A stretch of DNA of 49,724 nucleotides. It comes from Algiphilus sp. Lineage in GTDB: Bacteria > Pseudomonadota > Gammaproteobacteria > Nevskiales > Nevskiaceae. The stretch is taken from the NCBI GenBank assembly GCA_022763315.1, contig JALEHA010000179.1, forward strand, positions 1 through 49,724, read 5' to 3'. The notes below the pieces were generated by a model that was not told the origin of the DNA, did no database searches, and saw only the letters and a program-made list of their open reading frames with translations. Made by a program: the position numbers and the translations under genes. Shown piece by piece: positions 1 through 8,878 of the stretch (position 1 is the stretch's first letter; every line of letters starts with the position of its first letter).

Positions 1-4
1 CGCC

Positions 5-1291
5 ATGCTGCGTCTGTTGTATCGCATCGTGCTCAACCTCGGCGTATGGCCGGCCACGCTGCTGCTCACGTTGCGCGCGCGCCGCCAGGGCGATGCCGCC
101 GGCCGGTGGCCCGAGCGACTCGGCTGGGTGCGTCGCATGGAACGCCCCATCGCGGTGTGGGTGCATGCCGCCTCGCTGGGAGAAGTGGTGGCCGCACGGC
201 CGCTGATCGATGCCCTGGTGGCGCGCCACGGCGAAGGCAGCATCTGGATCACGACCATGACCACCACCGGCTCCCAGGCGGTGCGGGACATCTGGGGCCA
301 GCGCGTCCGCCACAGCTATGTGCCTTTCGATCTGCCCGGCATGGTGCGCCGCTTTATGCATCGCGTGCAGCCGCAGGTGTGCCTGGTGCTGGAAACCGAG
401 CTGTGGCCCCACCTCTTTGCCGTACTGGCGCAGCGTCGCATTCCGCTGTTCATCGCCAACGCGCGCCTGTCGCCGCGCTCGCTGCGCGGCTATGACCGCA
501 TCCGGGGGAGTATTGCCAAGGTGCTGCAGCAGGTCACGCTGGTGGCCACCCAGAGCGAAGCCGATGCCTTGCGCTTCCGCTCGCTGGGAGCCCCCAACGT
601 CGTCTGCGCGGGCAACATCAAATTTGATCTGACGCCGCCCGAGGCGGCTTTGCAACGCGGGCGGCAATGGCGCGAGGCGCTCGGCTCACGTCCCGTCTGG
701 ATCGCCGCCAGTACCCATGACGGGGAGGAGGCCGCGGTGCTGGCTGCGCACCGTGACTTGCTGCGCTGGTACCCGGATGCCTGCCTCGTCCTGGTGCCGC
801 GGCATCCGCAGCGCTTCGAGGCGGTGGCGCGCGCACTGGACCGGGACGGTTGGCGCTACGCGCGCCGCAGCGGCTTCAGCGACGCTGCCGAGATCCCCTC
901 CGATACGCCGCTCCTGCTGGGTGACAGCACCGGCGAGATGTTCGCCTATCTGGCGATGGCGGATGTCGCCTTCATCGGCGGCAGCCTGGTCGAGGTCGGC
1001 GGTCACAATCTTCTGGAGCCGGCATCCATCGGGCTGCCCGTGCTGTTTGGTCCGCATATGTTCCACTTTGTGGATGCGCGGCGGCTGCTGGTCGACGCCG
1101 GTGGGGCGCAGGAGGTGGCCAGCGCGCAGGACCTGGCGGTGGACATTGCCGCCTTGTTCGCCGAGCCCGACACGCGCGCCACCATGGGGCAGGCCGCCGC
1201 CGAAGCGGTAGCCGCCAACCGGGGCGCCGTGGCGCGTCATCTGGCGCTGTTGGACGAAGTCCGCGCAACCTGGCCACCCACGGTGGGCTAG
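5..1291 (+). CDS. waaA: 3-deoxy-D-manno-octulosonic acid (Kdo) transferase
   Basis: Transfers Kdo from CMP-Kdo to lipid A precursor at the cytoplasmic face of the inner membrane, the first step of LPS core assembly. The 428 residues match the usual family length. The N-terminus holds a hydrophobic anchor (about 5-25). The glycosyltransferase-N domain carries the conserved acceptor-side motif HAASLGEV (about 54-61), and the C-terminal GT-B half has GGSLVEVGGHNLLEP followed by PVLFGPH, the nucleotide-sugar signature of WaaA. The ATG is only 4 bases inside the window, so its ribosome site cannot be judged, but the start gives a normal family N-terminus. The next gene starts 15 bp after the stop, so cotranscription with the repair genes is possible. 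Identification is from family motifs. Confidence 0.95.
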   Translation: MLRLLYRIVLNLGVWPATLLLTLRARRQGDAAGRWPERLGWVRRMERPIAVWVHAASLGEVVAARPLIDALVARHGEGSIWITTMTTTGSQAVRDIWGQRVRHSYVPFDLPGMVRRFMHRVQPQVCLVLETELWPHLFAVLAQRRIPLFIANARLSPRSLRGYDRIRGSIAKVLQQVTLVATQSEADALRFRSLGAPNVVCAGNIKFDLTPPEAALQRGRQWREALGSRPVWIAASTHDGEEAAVLAAHRDLLRWYPDACLVLVPRHPQRFEAVARALDRDGWRYARRSGFSDAAEIPSDTPLLLGDSTGEMFAYLAMADVAFIGGSLVEVGGHNLLEPASIGLPVLFGPHMFHFVDARRLLVDAGGAQEVASAQDLAVDIAALFAEPDTRATMGQAAAEAVAANRGAVARHLALLDEVRATWPPTVG

Positions 1292-1306
1292 CGCTAGCCT
1301 GCCGGC

Positions 1307-2305
1307 ATGGCGGGCTTGATCGAAACACGACCGGAAGGGCTGTACTGCGCAGCGGGGGATTTCCATATCGACCCGTGGCGGCCCGTACCGCGCGCTGTCA
1401 TCACCCACGCCCACGCCGACCATGCGCGCGCCGGGCACGGCGTCATCTGGTGCGCCCGCGAGTCGCTGGGTGTCATGCACCAGCGGCTCGGGCAGGCGGC
1501 GCCCATCCGGCCGCTGGAGTGGCGCGAGCCGCTGACGCTGGGACGCGCGCGGGTGTCGCTGCATCCCGCGGGGCACATCCTGGGGTCGGCGCAGGTGCGC
1601 GTCGAGGCGCGCGAAGGCGTGTGGGTCGCCTCCGGCGACTACAAGCGCGATCCGGACCCCACCTGCACGCCTTTCGAGCCGGTGCCCTGTGACACCTTCA
1701 TCACCGAGGCCACCTTCGCACTCCCGGTCTATCGCTGGCCCGACCCGGCCGACGTGGTGGCGGACGTCTTCCATTGGTGGCGGCAGGCGGCCGACAACGG
1801 CCAGCCCGCCGTGCTGTTCTGCTATGCCCTCGGCAAGGCGCAGCGGGTCCTCAACGGGCTGCTCGCGCACACCGGGCAGACCGTCTATCTGCACGGCGCC
1901 ATGACCCCACTGGTGACAGTGTATCGCGCCGCCGGCGTCGCGATGGTGCCCACCGAAGCGGTGTCCGCACAGTCGCGTGATCACGACTGGCGTGGCCATC
2001 TGATCGTGGCGCCACCGAGTGCCGCCGGCACCTCGTGGATGCGCCGTTTCCGTGGCGCGACCACCGGTTTTGTCTCCGGCTGGATGCGGGTGCGCGGCAA
2101 TCGGCGGCGCCGCGGCTATGACCAGGGCTTTGTGCTGTCGGACCACGCCGACTGGCGCGGTCTGGTCGACAGCATCCGGGCGACCGGCTGCCAGCGCGTG
2201 CTCGCCACGCACGGCCACAGCGACACCCTGGTGCGCTACCTGCGCGAGCATGGCTGGCAGGCCGCCGAACTCGGGACGCCCTTCGAGGGCGAGGCCGACG
2301 GATGA
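1307..2305 (+). CDS. Ligase-associated metallo-beta-lactamase-fold DNA exonuclease
   Basis: A 332-residue MBL-fold nuclease of the type found in bacterial Lhr-Core operons (the Exo component). The metal-binding motif HAHADH lies near residue 35. A glycine-rich stretch AGHILGSAQ and SGDYKRDPDPT follow in the order seen in beta-CASP/MBL nucleases. The C-terminal SDHADW and THGHSD supply the remaining metal and phosphate ligands. The stop overlaps the ligase start by 4 bp (ATGA), implying translational coupling. By family knowledge it is expected to process DNA ends for the adjoining ligase; the exact polarity cannot be read from sequence. Confidence 0.92.
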   Translation: MAGLIETRPEGLYCAAGDFHIDPWRPVPRAVITHAHADHARAGHGVIWCARESLGVMHQRLGQAAPIRPLEWREPLTLGRARVSLHPAGHILGSAQVRVEAREGVWVASGDYKRDPDPTCTPFEPVPCDTFITEATFALPVYRWPDPADVVADVFHWWRQAADNGQPAVLFCYALGKAQRVLNGLLAHTGQTVYLHGAMTPLVTVYRAAGVAMVPTEAVSAQSRDHDWRGHLIVAPPSAAGTSWMRRFRGATTGFVSGWMRVRGNRRRRGYDQGFVLSDHADWRGLVDSIRATGCQRVLATHGHSDTLVRYLREHGWQAAELGTPFEGEADG

Positions 2306-3903
2306 GGCGCTTCGCCGAGCTCTACGAGCAGCTCGACGCCACCCGCGCGACCGGACGCAAGCTGGCACTGATGGTCGACTACTTCCGTGACAGCGACGAC
2401 GAGGCCGCCGCGTGGGCGCTGTACTTCCTGACCGGCCGCCGCCTCAAACGCCTGTTGTCGCCGACGCGGCTCAAGGCCTGGGCCGCTGATGCCGCCGGGG
2501 TGGCCGACTGGATGCTGGTATCCAGCCATGCCCACGTGGGCGATCTGGCGGAAACCATTGCGCTGCTCTTCGATGATGGGAGCGCGGGGGACCCGGAACT
2601 CGTGTCCCGCGACTTGGGCGCCTGGGTGGCCGAACTGCGCGCGCTGGCACAGGCTGACGAGGCCGTCATCGGCGCCCAGCTCGCCGCCTGGTGGCGGGGG
2701 CTGCCGCTGCGCGAGTGCTTCCTGCTGACCAAGCTGCTGACCGGCGGCCTGCGTGTCGGGGTGTCCACCGGGCTCGCCACCCGCGCCCTGGCGCAGGCGC
2801 TGGCGCAGGACGAAAACCTCATCGCCCAGCGTCTGATGGGCGATTGGCAGCCCGATGCCGCCCTGATCACGCGTCTGCGCGCGCCCCCCGATGCCGGTAC
2901 GGTTGCCTCGCAACCCTATCCCTTCTGCCTGGCAGCGCCGATGGACGACGCGCCGGCCGATCTCGGCTCGCCGAGCGACTTCCTCATCGAGTGGAAATGG
3001 GACGGCATCCGCGCCCAGTTGATCCGGCGCGAAGGGCAAGTCTTCTTGTGGTCGCGCGGCGAGGAGCTTCTGGCGGGACGCTTTCCCGAGATCGAGGCGG
3101 CGGCCATGGCCTTGCCCGACGGCACGGTGCTGGACGGCGAAGTGGTCTGCTGGCGTGATGGCATCCGGCCCTTCGCCGAACTGCAGCGCCGCATCAACAA
3201 GCAGAAGCCCGGCCGCCGTCTGTTGGACGAGGCGCCGGTGCGCTATCTCGCCTATGACCTGCTCGAGCTTGGCGGCAACGACATCCGCGACCAATCAACC
3301 CGTCAGCGGCGGCAGCAACTGGATGGAGTCATCGCCGCGTCCACGGCGGCCATTACCATCTCACCGCTGGTCAGCGCAGAGGATTGGGCGACGCTGGCGC
3401 GGCTGCGCACCGAGGCGCGCAGCCGTGGGGTCGAAGGGCTCATGCTCAAACACGCGGATGCACCCTATACGCGCGGGCGTCGACGCGGCATCTGGTGGAA
3501 GTGGAAGGTCGATCCTCTGACCGTCGATGCCGTGCTCGTCTATGCCCAGGCCGGGCACGGTCGGCGTTCCAATCTGTACACCGACTACACCCTGGCGGTC
3601 TGGGACGGCGATGCCTTGGTGCCCGTGGCCAAGGCGTACTCCGGTCTCACCGACAAGGAGCTGACGCAGATGGACCGCTGGATCCGTCAGCACACCATCG
3701 AGCGCTTCGGCCCTGTGCGCAGCGTGCAGCCGCTGCAGGTCTTCGAGATTGCCTTTGAAGGCATTCAGCAGAGCAAGCGGCACAAGGCTGGCGTCGCGCT
3801 GCGCTTTCCGCGCATTCATCGATGGCGCCAGGACAAGCCGGCGGCGGAGGCGGACCATCTGCAGGCGCTGCATGCGCTGCTCGATGCCGTCACGCCCTCG
3901 TGA
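2302..3903 (+). CDS. ATP-dependent DNA ligase of the Lhr-Core repair operon
   Basis: A 533-residue nucleotidyltransferase that seals nicks through a covalent lysyl-AMP. The adenylation motif is EWKWDGIR with the predicted lysine at residue 232. An N-terminal alpha-helical DNA-binding domain (about 1-200) precedes it, and the later motifs DGEVV, EGLMLK and WWKWK (motif V) are present, followed by an OB-fold ending in the FEGIQQSKRHKAGVALRFPR stretch. The start overlaps the exonuclease stop by 4 bp. This matches the ATP-dependent ligase family that occurs beside Lhr-type helicase, MBL exonuclease and PdeM rather than the replicative NAD+-dependent LigA. The convergent rarD stop is 7 bp away. 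Confidence 0.94.
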   Translation: MRRFAELYEQLDATRATGRKLALMVDYFRDSDDEAAAWALYFLTGRRLKRLLSPTRLKAWAADAAGVADWMLVSSHAHVGDLAETIALLFDDGSAGDPELVSRDLGAWVAELRALAQADEAVIGAQLAAWWRGLPLRECFLLTKLLTGGLRVGVSTGLATRALAQALAQDENLIAQRLMGDWQPDAALITRLRAPPDAGTVASQPYPFCLAAPMDDAPADLGSPSDFLIEWKWDGIRAQLIRREGQVFLWSRGEELLAGRFPEIEAAAMALPDGTVLDGEVVCWRDGIRPFAELQRRINKQKPGRRLLDEAPVRYLAYDLLELGGNDIRDQSTRQRRQQLDGVIAASTAAITISPLVSAEDWATLARLRTEARSRGVEGLMLKHADAPYTRGRRRGIWWKWKVDPLTVDAVLVYAQAGHGRRSNLYTDYTLAVWDGDALVPVAKAYSGLTDKELTQMDRWIRQHTIERFGPVRSVQPLQVFEIAFEGIQQSKRHKAGVALRFPRIHRWRQDKPAAEADHLQALHALLDAVTPS

Positions 3904-3909
3904 GCCCGG

Positions 3910-4767
3910 CTACCGCGTGCTGCGCCATCCCTGTGCAAGATGCAGCGCCAGCGCCGCCCAGATGCAGGCAAAGCCGGCGAGCCGCGCCGCATCGAAGGGC
4001 TCCTGGTAAAGCAATACGCCTAGCAGCAGCTGGCAGGTAGGGGCGAAGTACTGCATCAGCCCCAGACTGGCGAGCGGCATGCCGCGCGCTGCCAGTGCAT
4101 ACAGCGCCAAGGGCAGGGCGGTGATCGCGCCACCGCCGGCGAGCAGCCACCAATCAACCGGCGGATGCTGGGCGGGCAGGCTCAGGGTGGCTACCGCAAT
4201 GGCGGCGGGCACCGCCCACAGACAGGTTTCGGCGGCGAGGCCCGTCACTGCATCCACGTCCAGGTGCTTGCGTACCAGGCCGTAGAGCGCAAAGCTGCTG
4301 GCCAGACACAAGGCAATCCACGGCAAACCGCCGGCGCGCACGGTCAGCCAGAGCACCCCCGCGGCGGCCAATCCGACCGCCATCCAGCGCACGCGATCCA
4401 GGCGCTCACCGAGCACCACCACGCCCAGCGCAACCGACATCAAGGGCGAGATGAAATAGCCGAGACTGGCCTCGACCACGCGCTCCTGCGCCACCGCCCA
4501 GACATAGATGCCCCAGTTGCTGGCAATGACCCCTCCGGACAGGCACAACAGGGCCCACTGGCGCTGGTTCAGCTGACGGAGATTGTGCAGCTGACCGCGG
4601 ATCAGCAAAAAGGCGAACACCGCCACGAAGCTCCAGAACAGCCGGTGCGCGGCCACTTCGAGCGCCGGGACATGCGCCAGTGCCTTCCAGTACACCGGGA
4701 ACAGTCCCCAGATGCCGAAGGCACCCACGGCGGCGAGGATGGCGGTTTGGCGGCTGGGTGCAGGCAT
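3910..4767 (-). CDS. rarD: EamA-family transporter RarD
   Basis: Inner-membrane drug/metabolite transporter of the RarD type with about ten hydrophobic helices across 285 residues and two EamA repeats. The first helix begins GAFGIWGLFPVYWKAL, a RarD hallmark, and later helices include NWGIYVWAV and GYFISPL, also typical. I chose the ATG at 4767 (MPAPSRQTA); an upstream ATG at 4818 would add 17 basic residues and is less like the family. The gene sits on the opposite strand between the ligase and helicase genes, breaking up an otherwise collinear repair operon. The transported substrate is unknown; 'chloramphenicol-sensitive' is only the historical family name. Confidence 0.9.
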   Translation of the reverse strand: MPAPSRQTAILAAVGAFGIWGLFPVYWKALAHVPALEVAAHRLFWSFVAVFAFLLIRGQLHNLRQLNQRQWALLCLSGGVIASNWGIYVWAVAQERVVEASLGYFISPLMSVALGVVVLGERLDRVRWMAVGLAAAGVLWLTVRAGGLPWIALCLASSFALYGLVRKHLDVDAVTGLAAETCLWAVPAAIAVATLSLPAQHPPVDWWLLAGGGAITALPLALYALAARGMPLASLGLMQYFAPTCQLLLGVLLYQEPFDAARLAGFACIWAALALHLAQGWRSTR

Positions 4768-4827
4768 CCATGCAGCGCGACTTGGACGTCGCGCGGTTCG
4801 TGAAAGAGGCGCGCGCATCATAGGCGG

Positions 4828-7287
4828 ATGGTTCAGCGCCTGCTCTCCACCCACGCTATCGATGACTTCTTCGACGCCCGCCAATGGCAGATCCTGCCCT
4901 TCCAGCGTGCGGCGTGGCAGGCCTATGCCGACGGGGAATCCATGCTCATTCACGCGGCAACCGGGCAGGGCAAGACCCTGGCGGCCTGGTTGGGGCCGCT
5001 GGCCGAGGCCAGTGATGCGCAGGAACCGCTGCGCGTGCTGTGGCTGACGCCCATGCGCGCGCTGGCCGCCGACACCCAGGCGCAACTGCAGGCCGCCGCC
5101 GATGCCTTGCAGATCCCGTGGCAGGTGGGACTGCGCACGGGCGATTCATCGAGCAGCCAGCGCAGCCGCCAGCGCAAGCGGTTGCCGCAGGCGCTGGTGA
5201 CCACCCCGGAATCGGCGTCCCTGCTGCTGTCCTACGGCGATCTGTTGCCGCAATGGCGGGGCTTGCGCGCCATCGTGGTGGATGAGTGGCACGAGTTGCT
5301 GGGCAGCAAGCGCGGCGTACAGACCGAGCTGGTGATGGCGCGGCTGCGTCAGTTGGCACCGGAGCTTCGCACCATTGGCCTGTCCGCCACCCTCGGCAAT
5401 GTGGAGCAAGCGGCCCGCGTGCTCGTCGGACCGTCGGGTCGGGTGCGACGCATCGGCGGCGAGGCCAAGGCGCCACCAGTCATCGAATCCTTGTTGCCCG
5501 ACACCGTGGAACGCTTTCCGTGGGCGGGGCATATGGGGCTGTCCAACGTCGAGGCGGTGGCGCAGCGCCTGCAGCAGGCTGGCAGCAGTCTCGTCTTCAC
5601 CAATACCCGCGCGCAGGCCGAGCGCTGGCACGACGCCTTGCGTGAGCGTCTGCCCGCACATCCCTTGGCGCTGCATCATGCCTCGCTGGACCGCGCTGCG
5701 CGCAGTGCCGCGGAGCAGGGGATTCGGGATGGCAGTCTGCGCACGGTCGTTGCCACCAGCAGTCTCGATCTGGGCGTCGACTTCGCGCCGGTGGAATTGG
5801 TGGTGCAGATCGGCGGCCCCAAGGGCGTGGCGCGGCTGCTGCAGCGCGCGGGCCGCTCCGGCCACGCACCCGGGCGCGGCAGCCACATCCTGTGCGTGCC
5901 TACGCACGCGCTGGAACTGGCCGAATTCGCGGCCGCGCGCGATGCCATCGCGAGCGGCACGCTCGAAAAGCGCGAACCGCTGCGGAATTGCCTGGATGTG
6001 CTCGCCCAGCACGTGTGCACGCTGGCCTTGAGTGGCCGCGTGCGTGCCGAGGAGATTCTCGAGCATGCACGCGCGACGCATGCCTTCGCCGAACTGGATG
6101 CCGCGCGCTGGCAATGGGTCATGGACTATGTCCAACGCGGCGGCGCCGCCTTGCAGGCCTATCCGCAGTACCGCAAGGTGCAACAGGATGCGGACGGCGT
6201 CTTGCGTATCGCCGACGCGACGATCGCGCGCCGCCATCGCATGGCCATCGGCACCATCACCGCCGACGCCCACATGCAGGTGGCCTGGATGTCCGGTGGC
6301 CGCATCGGCCAGGTCGAGGAGCGCTTCATTGCCGGCCTGCAGCCGGGGGATTCCTTTCTCTTTGGTGGCCGCGCGCTGACGCTGGTGCGGGTGCGCGACA
6401 TGACCGCCTACGTACGCGCCGGCCGCAGTCGGCGTCTGGTGCCGCGTTGGGCCGGGGGGCGCATGCCGCTGTCCTCTACCCTGGCAGACGCCTTGCTGAC
6501 GGGCTATGCCCAGGCCGACGCGGGCGCGGCGTCGGGTCCGGAAATGGACGCACTGGCCCCTTTGCTGACTCTGCAGCGCGACTGGTCGGCACTGCCTGGC
6601 CGCGACCATCTGCTGGTGGAGCAGGTGCGCTCGCGCGAAGGTACCCACTGGTTCGTCTTTCCCTTTGCCGGTCGCCATGCGCATGAGGCGCTGGCCGCGC
6701 TGGTGGGGTGGCGTTTGTCGCAGCAGACGCCCGTGACCGCCACGCTGACCGCCAACGACTATGGCTTCGAGGTGCTGGCGTCGGAGCTTCCCACCCTGAC
6801 CGAGCCGCTGCTCCGCCAACTGATGACTGCCGAAGGGCTGCACGGCGATCTGCTGGCCGCGATCAACGGCACCGAGCTGGCCAAGCGGCATTTTCGGGAG
6901 ATCGCGCGCGTGGCCGGTCTGGTTTTCGAGGGCTACCCGGGGCGCGGCAAGAGCACCCGGCAGGTGCAGGCGTCGAGCGGGCTGATCTTCGACGTGCTGT
7001 CGCGCTACGATCCGGAAAACTTACTCATGCATCAGGCGCAGGAGGAAGTCGTGCGTCAGCAACTCGATCTGGACCGCGCCCGGCAGGTGCTTGAGCCGTT
7101 GCCGCACCAGGCCGTTGTGCTCGCGACCCCACCGCGGCTGACGCCGCTCGCTTTTCCCTTGTGGGCCGAGCGCATCAGCAGCCGGGTGTCGAGCGAGGAC
7201 GTCGCCACGCGCGTGGCGCGCATGGTTGCGAGCCTGGAGCAGGCGGCGGATCGGCGGCGCCGTCGCGCGCTGCGCAAGGCGGGATGA
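4828..7287 (+). CDS. Lhr-Core type DEXH-box DNA helicase
   Basis: An 819-residue SF2 helicase matching ligase-associated Lhr-Core proteins. Walker A AATGQGKT is at residues 43-50, the Walker B box is DEWH at 152-155, and motif III is SAT at 186-188. Motifs IV-VI occur as VFTNTRAQAERW, SSLDLGVDF and QRAGRSGHAPGR. A winged-helix region and a C-terminal Lhr-specific domain follow (about 450-819). Family members are 3'-5' DNA-tracking ATPases that unwind RNA:DNA or DNA duplexes. The stop TGA overlaps the PdeM ATG (ATGA), so the two are translationally coupled. It begins 61 bp from the divergently transcribed rarD start, so that short interval should hold both promoters. Confidence 0.94.
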   Translation: MVQRLLSTHAIDDFFDARQWQILPFQRAAWQAYADGESMLIHAATGQGKTLAAWLGPLAEASDAQEPLRVLWLTPMRALAADTQAQLQAAADALQIPWQVGLRTGDSSSSQRSRQRKRLPQALVTTPESASLLLSYGDLLPQWRGLRAIVVDEWHELLGSKRGVQTELVMARLRQLAPELRTIGLSATLGNVEQAARVLVGPSGRVRRIGGEAKAPPVIESLLPDTVERFPWAGHMGLSNVEAVAQRLQQAGSSLVFTNTRAQAERWHDALRERLPAHPLALHHASLDRAARSAAEQGIRDGSLRTVVATSSLDLGVDFAPVELVVQIGGPKGVARLLQRAGRSGHAPGRGSHILCVPTHALELAEFAAARDAIASGTLEKREPLRNCLDVLAQHVCTLALSGRVRAEEILEHARATHAFAELDAARWQWVMDYVQRGGAALQAYPQYRKVQQDADGVLRIADATIARRHRMAIGTITADAHMQVAWMSGGRIGQVEERFIAGLQPGDSFLFGGRALTLVRVRDMTAYVRAGRSRRLVPRWAGGRMPLSSTLADALLTGYAQADAGAASGPEMDALAPLLTLQRDWSALPGRDHLLVEQVRSREGTHWFVFPFAGRHAHEALAALVGWRLSQQTPVTATLTANDYGFEVLASELPTLTEPLLRQLMTAEGLHGDLLAAINGTELAKRHFREIARVAGLVFEGYPGRGKSTRQVQASSGLIFDVLSRYDPENLLMHQAQEEVVRQQLDLDRARQVLEPLPHQAVVLATPPRLTPLAFPLWAERISSRVSSEDVATRVARMVASLEQAADRRRRRALRKAG

Positions 7288-7982
7288 TGGCGAGCGCACT
7301 GCCCATCGATCTTGCGGGTACGGCCTGTCTGCTGGACGGGCGCCGTGCGCTGTACTGGCATGCGGCGCAGACGCTGGTACTGGCGGATGTGCACCTCGGC
7401 AAGGGCGAGGCTTTCCGCCGGCAGGGCGTGGCCATCCCCAGCGGCCACACCCAGGCGGATTGCGACGCCATCGCGGCGCTGCTCGATGATTACCGTCCAC
7501 AGCGGCTGGTGGTCTGCGGCGACCTCTTCCACGACCGCATCCGCGGCGACGAGGGCTGGCTGGGCGCGTTGCAGGCACTGTGCCATCGCCACCGGCAACT
7601 CGCCTTCGATGTGGTGCTTGGCAACCACGACCGCAAGAGCGCTGCTTTGCCCGATCTCGGCATGCACTGGCACGCCGAACTTGTCCTGCCGCCCTTCGTC
7701 TTTCATCACGAGCCGCAGAGCGACCCACGGGGCTACGTGCTGGCCGGGCATCAGCATCCGGTCTTGCGCCTGCGCGGCATGGGAGATGCGTTGCGTCTTC
7801 CAGTGTTCTGGCAGCGTGCGGAGCAGGCCGTCCTTCCGGCTTTTGGCAGCTTTACCGGCGGCATGGCGGTGGAGGCGGGTGCCGGAGAGCGGCTCTATGC
7901 GCTGTCGGAATCATCCATCACCCCCTTGGCCGCCGGGACAGGCGCGGCCCTATCCAAAGGAGCAAGCCGATGCGTGTTTTGA
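7284..7982 (+). CDS. pdeM: Ligase-associated DNA endonuclease PdeM (metallophosphoesterase)
   Basis: A 232-residue binuclear metallophosphoesterase. The motif series is LADVHLGKGE (Asp35, His37), CGDLFHD, GNHDRK and GHQHPV, the standard order of metal ligands in the superfamily. Pseudomonas MPE of the same operon type is a manganese-dependent single-strand DNA endonuclease, so that activity is expected here by family knowledge. The ATG overlaps the helicase stop by 4 bp, and the 3' end overlaps the epimerase gene by 13 bp. A longer upstream extension of the reading frame exists but lies entirely inside the helicase gene and is not family-like. Confidence 0.93.
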   Translation: MMASALPIDLAGTACLLDGRRALYWHAAQTLVLADVHLGKGEAFRRQGVAIPSGHTQADCDAIAALLDDYRPQRLVVCGDLFHDRIRGDEGWLGALQALCHRHRQLAFDVVLGNHDRKSAALPDLGMHWHAELVLPPFVFHHEPQSDPRGYVLAGHQHPVLRLRGMGDALRLPVFWQRAEQAVLPAFGSFTGGMAVEAGAGERLYALSESSITPLAAGTGAALSKGASRCVF

Positions 7983-8878
7983 TCACGGGTGGTACCGGTT
8001 TCGTAGGACGTCCGCTGTGCGCGCACCTGCTGGCGCAGGGCCATGAAGTGGTGGTCTGGTCGCGCACGCCGCAGCACGCGCTGAACCTGCTTCCGAAGGG
8101 GGTGGCGACCGTGGCCGAGCCGGAGGATGCGCGTGGCATCGACGCCGCCATCAATCTTGCCGGGGAAAATCTTGGTTCCGGCCGATGGACCGCCGCGCGC
8201 AAGCAACGCTTTCTCGACAGCCGCCTCCATGTCACCCGCCGCCTGGTCGACTGGATGGAGCAGGCCGGTGTGAAGACGCTGATCTCCGCTTCCGCTATCG
8301 GTTTCTACGGGGCGCGTGGCGACGAGGTGGTGAGCGAGGACGACATGCCCTCCGGTGCGATGCAGGGGGGGCTGGATATCTGTTCGGCCTGGGAGGCCGA
8401 AGCCAAGCGCGCCGCTGCCTTCGGCGCCCGGGTGGCCATCGTGCGTATCGGCCTCGTGCTGCATCCCGAAGGCGGCGGACTGCAGCAGATGTTGCTGCCC
8501 TTCAAACTCGGTATCGGCGGTCCGATGGGCAGCGGCAAGCAGTGGTGGAGCTGGATTCACCGCCATGATCTGGTGCGGTTGTTCACGCACCTGCTGGAGA
8601 CGGAGGATGCTGCCGGCGAATTCAACGGCACCGCCCCCAATCCGCTGCGGCAGCGGGATTTCGCCAAGACCCTGGGCCGCGTCATGCGCCGCCCCAGCTT
8701 CATGCCGACTCCGGCCTTTGCCCTGAAGATCGCCTTGGGGGCCATGGCCGAACTGCTCACGCAGGGCCAGCGCGTGCTGCCGCGGCGCACCCAGGAAAGC
8801 GGCTTCTGCTTTACGTACCCCGAGCTGGAAGGCGCGCTGCGCGACCTGTTGCAGCGCCCCGAGAAGGGCGCCGCTTAG
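7970..8878 (+). CDS. yfcH: TIGR01777-family NAD(P)-binding epimerase (YfcH-like)
   Basis: A 302-residue extended-SDR protein. The Rossmann motif ITGGTGFVG is at residues 5-13. The family-specific stretches NLAGENLG, SASAIGFYG and WSWIHRHD follow in order, and a C-terminal DUF1731-like segment begins around residue 250. The ATG at 7970 is preceded by AAAGGAG at 7956-7962, which fixes the start inside the end of pdeM. The substrate of this family is not established; it is a housekeeping-type gene seen near division and repair genes. Its stop overlaps the convergent photolyase stop by 4 bp. Confidence 0.9.
   Translation: MRVLITGGTGFVGRPLCAHLLAQGHEVVVWSRTPQHALNLLPKGVATVAEPEDARGIDAAINLAGENLGSGRWTAARKQRFLDSRLHVTRRLVDWMEQAGVKTLISASAIGFYGARGDEVVSEDDMPSGAMQGGLDICSAWEAEAKRAAAFGARVAIVRIGLVLHPEGGGLQQMLLPFKLGIGGPMGSGKQWWSWIHRHDLVRLFTHLLETEDAAGEFNGTAPNPLRQRDFAKTLGRVMRRPSFMPTPAFALKIALGAMAELLTQGQRVLPRRTQESGFCFTYPELEGALRDLLQRPEKGAA

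Noticed and set aside
686..2368. Long minus-strand open frame (560 codons) across waaA and the exonuclease gene
   Set aside because: It covers two well-supported genes, has no family resemblance and reflects the high GC content.
5146..6891. Long minus-strand open frame opposite the helicase gene
   Set aside because: Antisense to a complete Lhr-Core helicase and with no recognisable domain.
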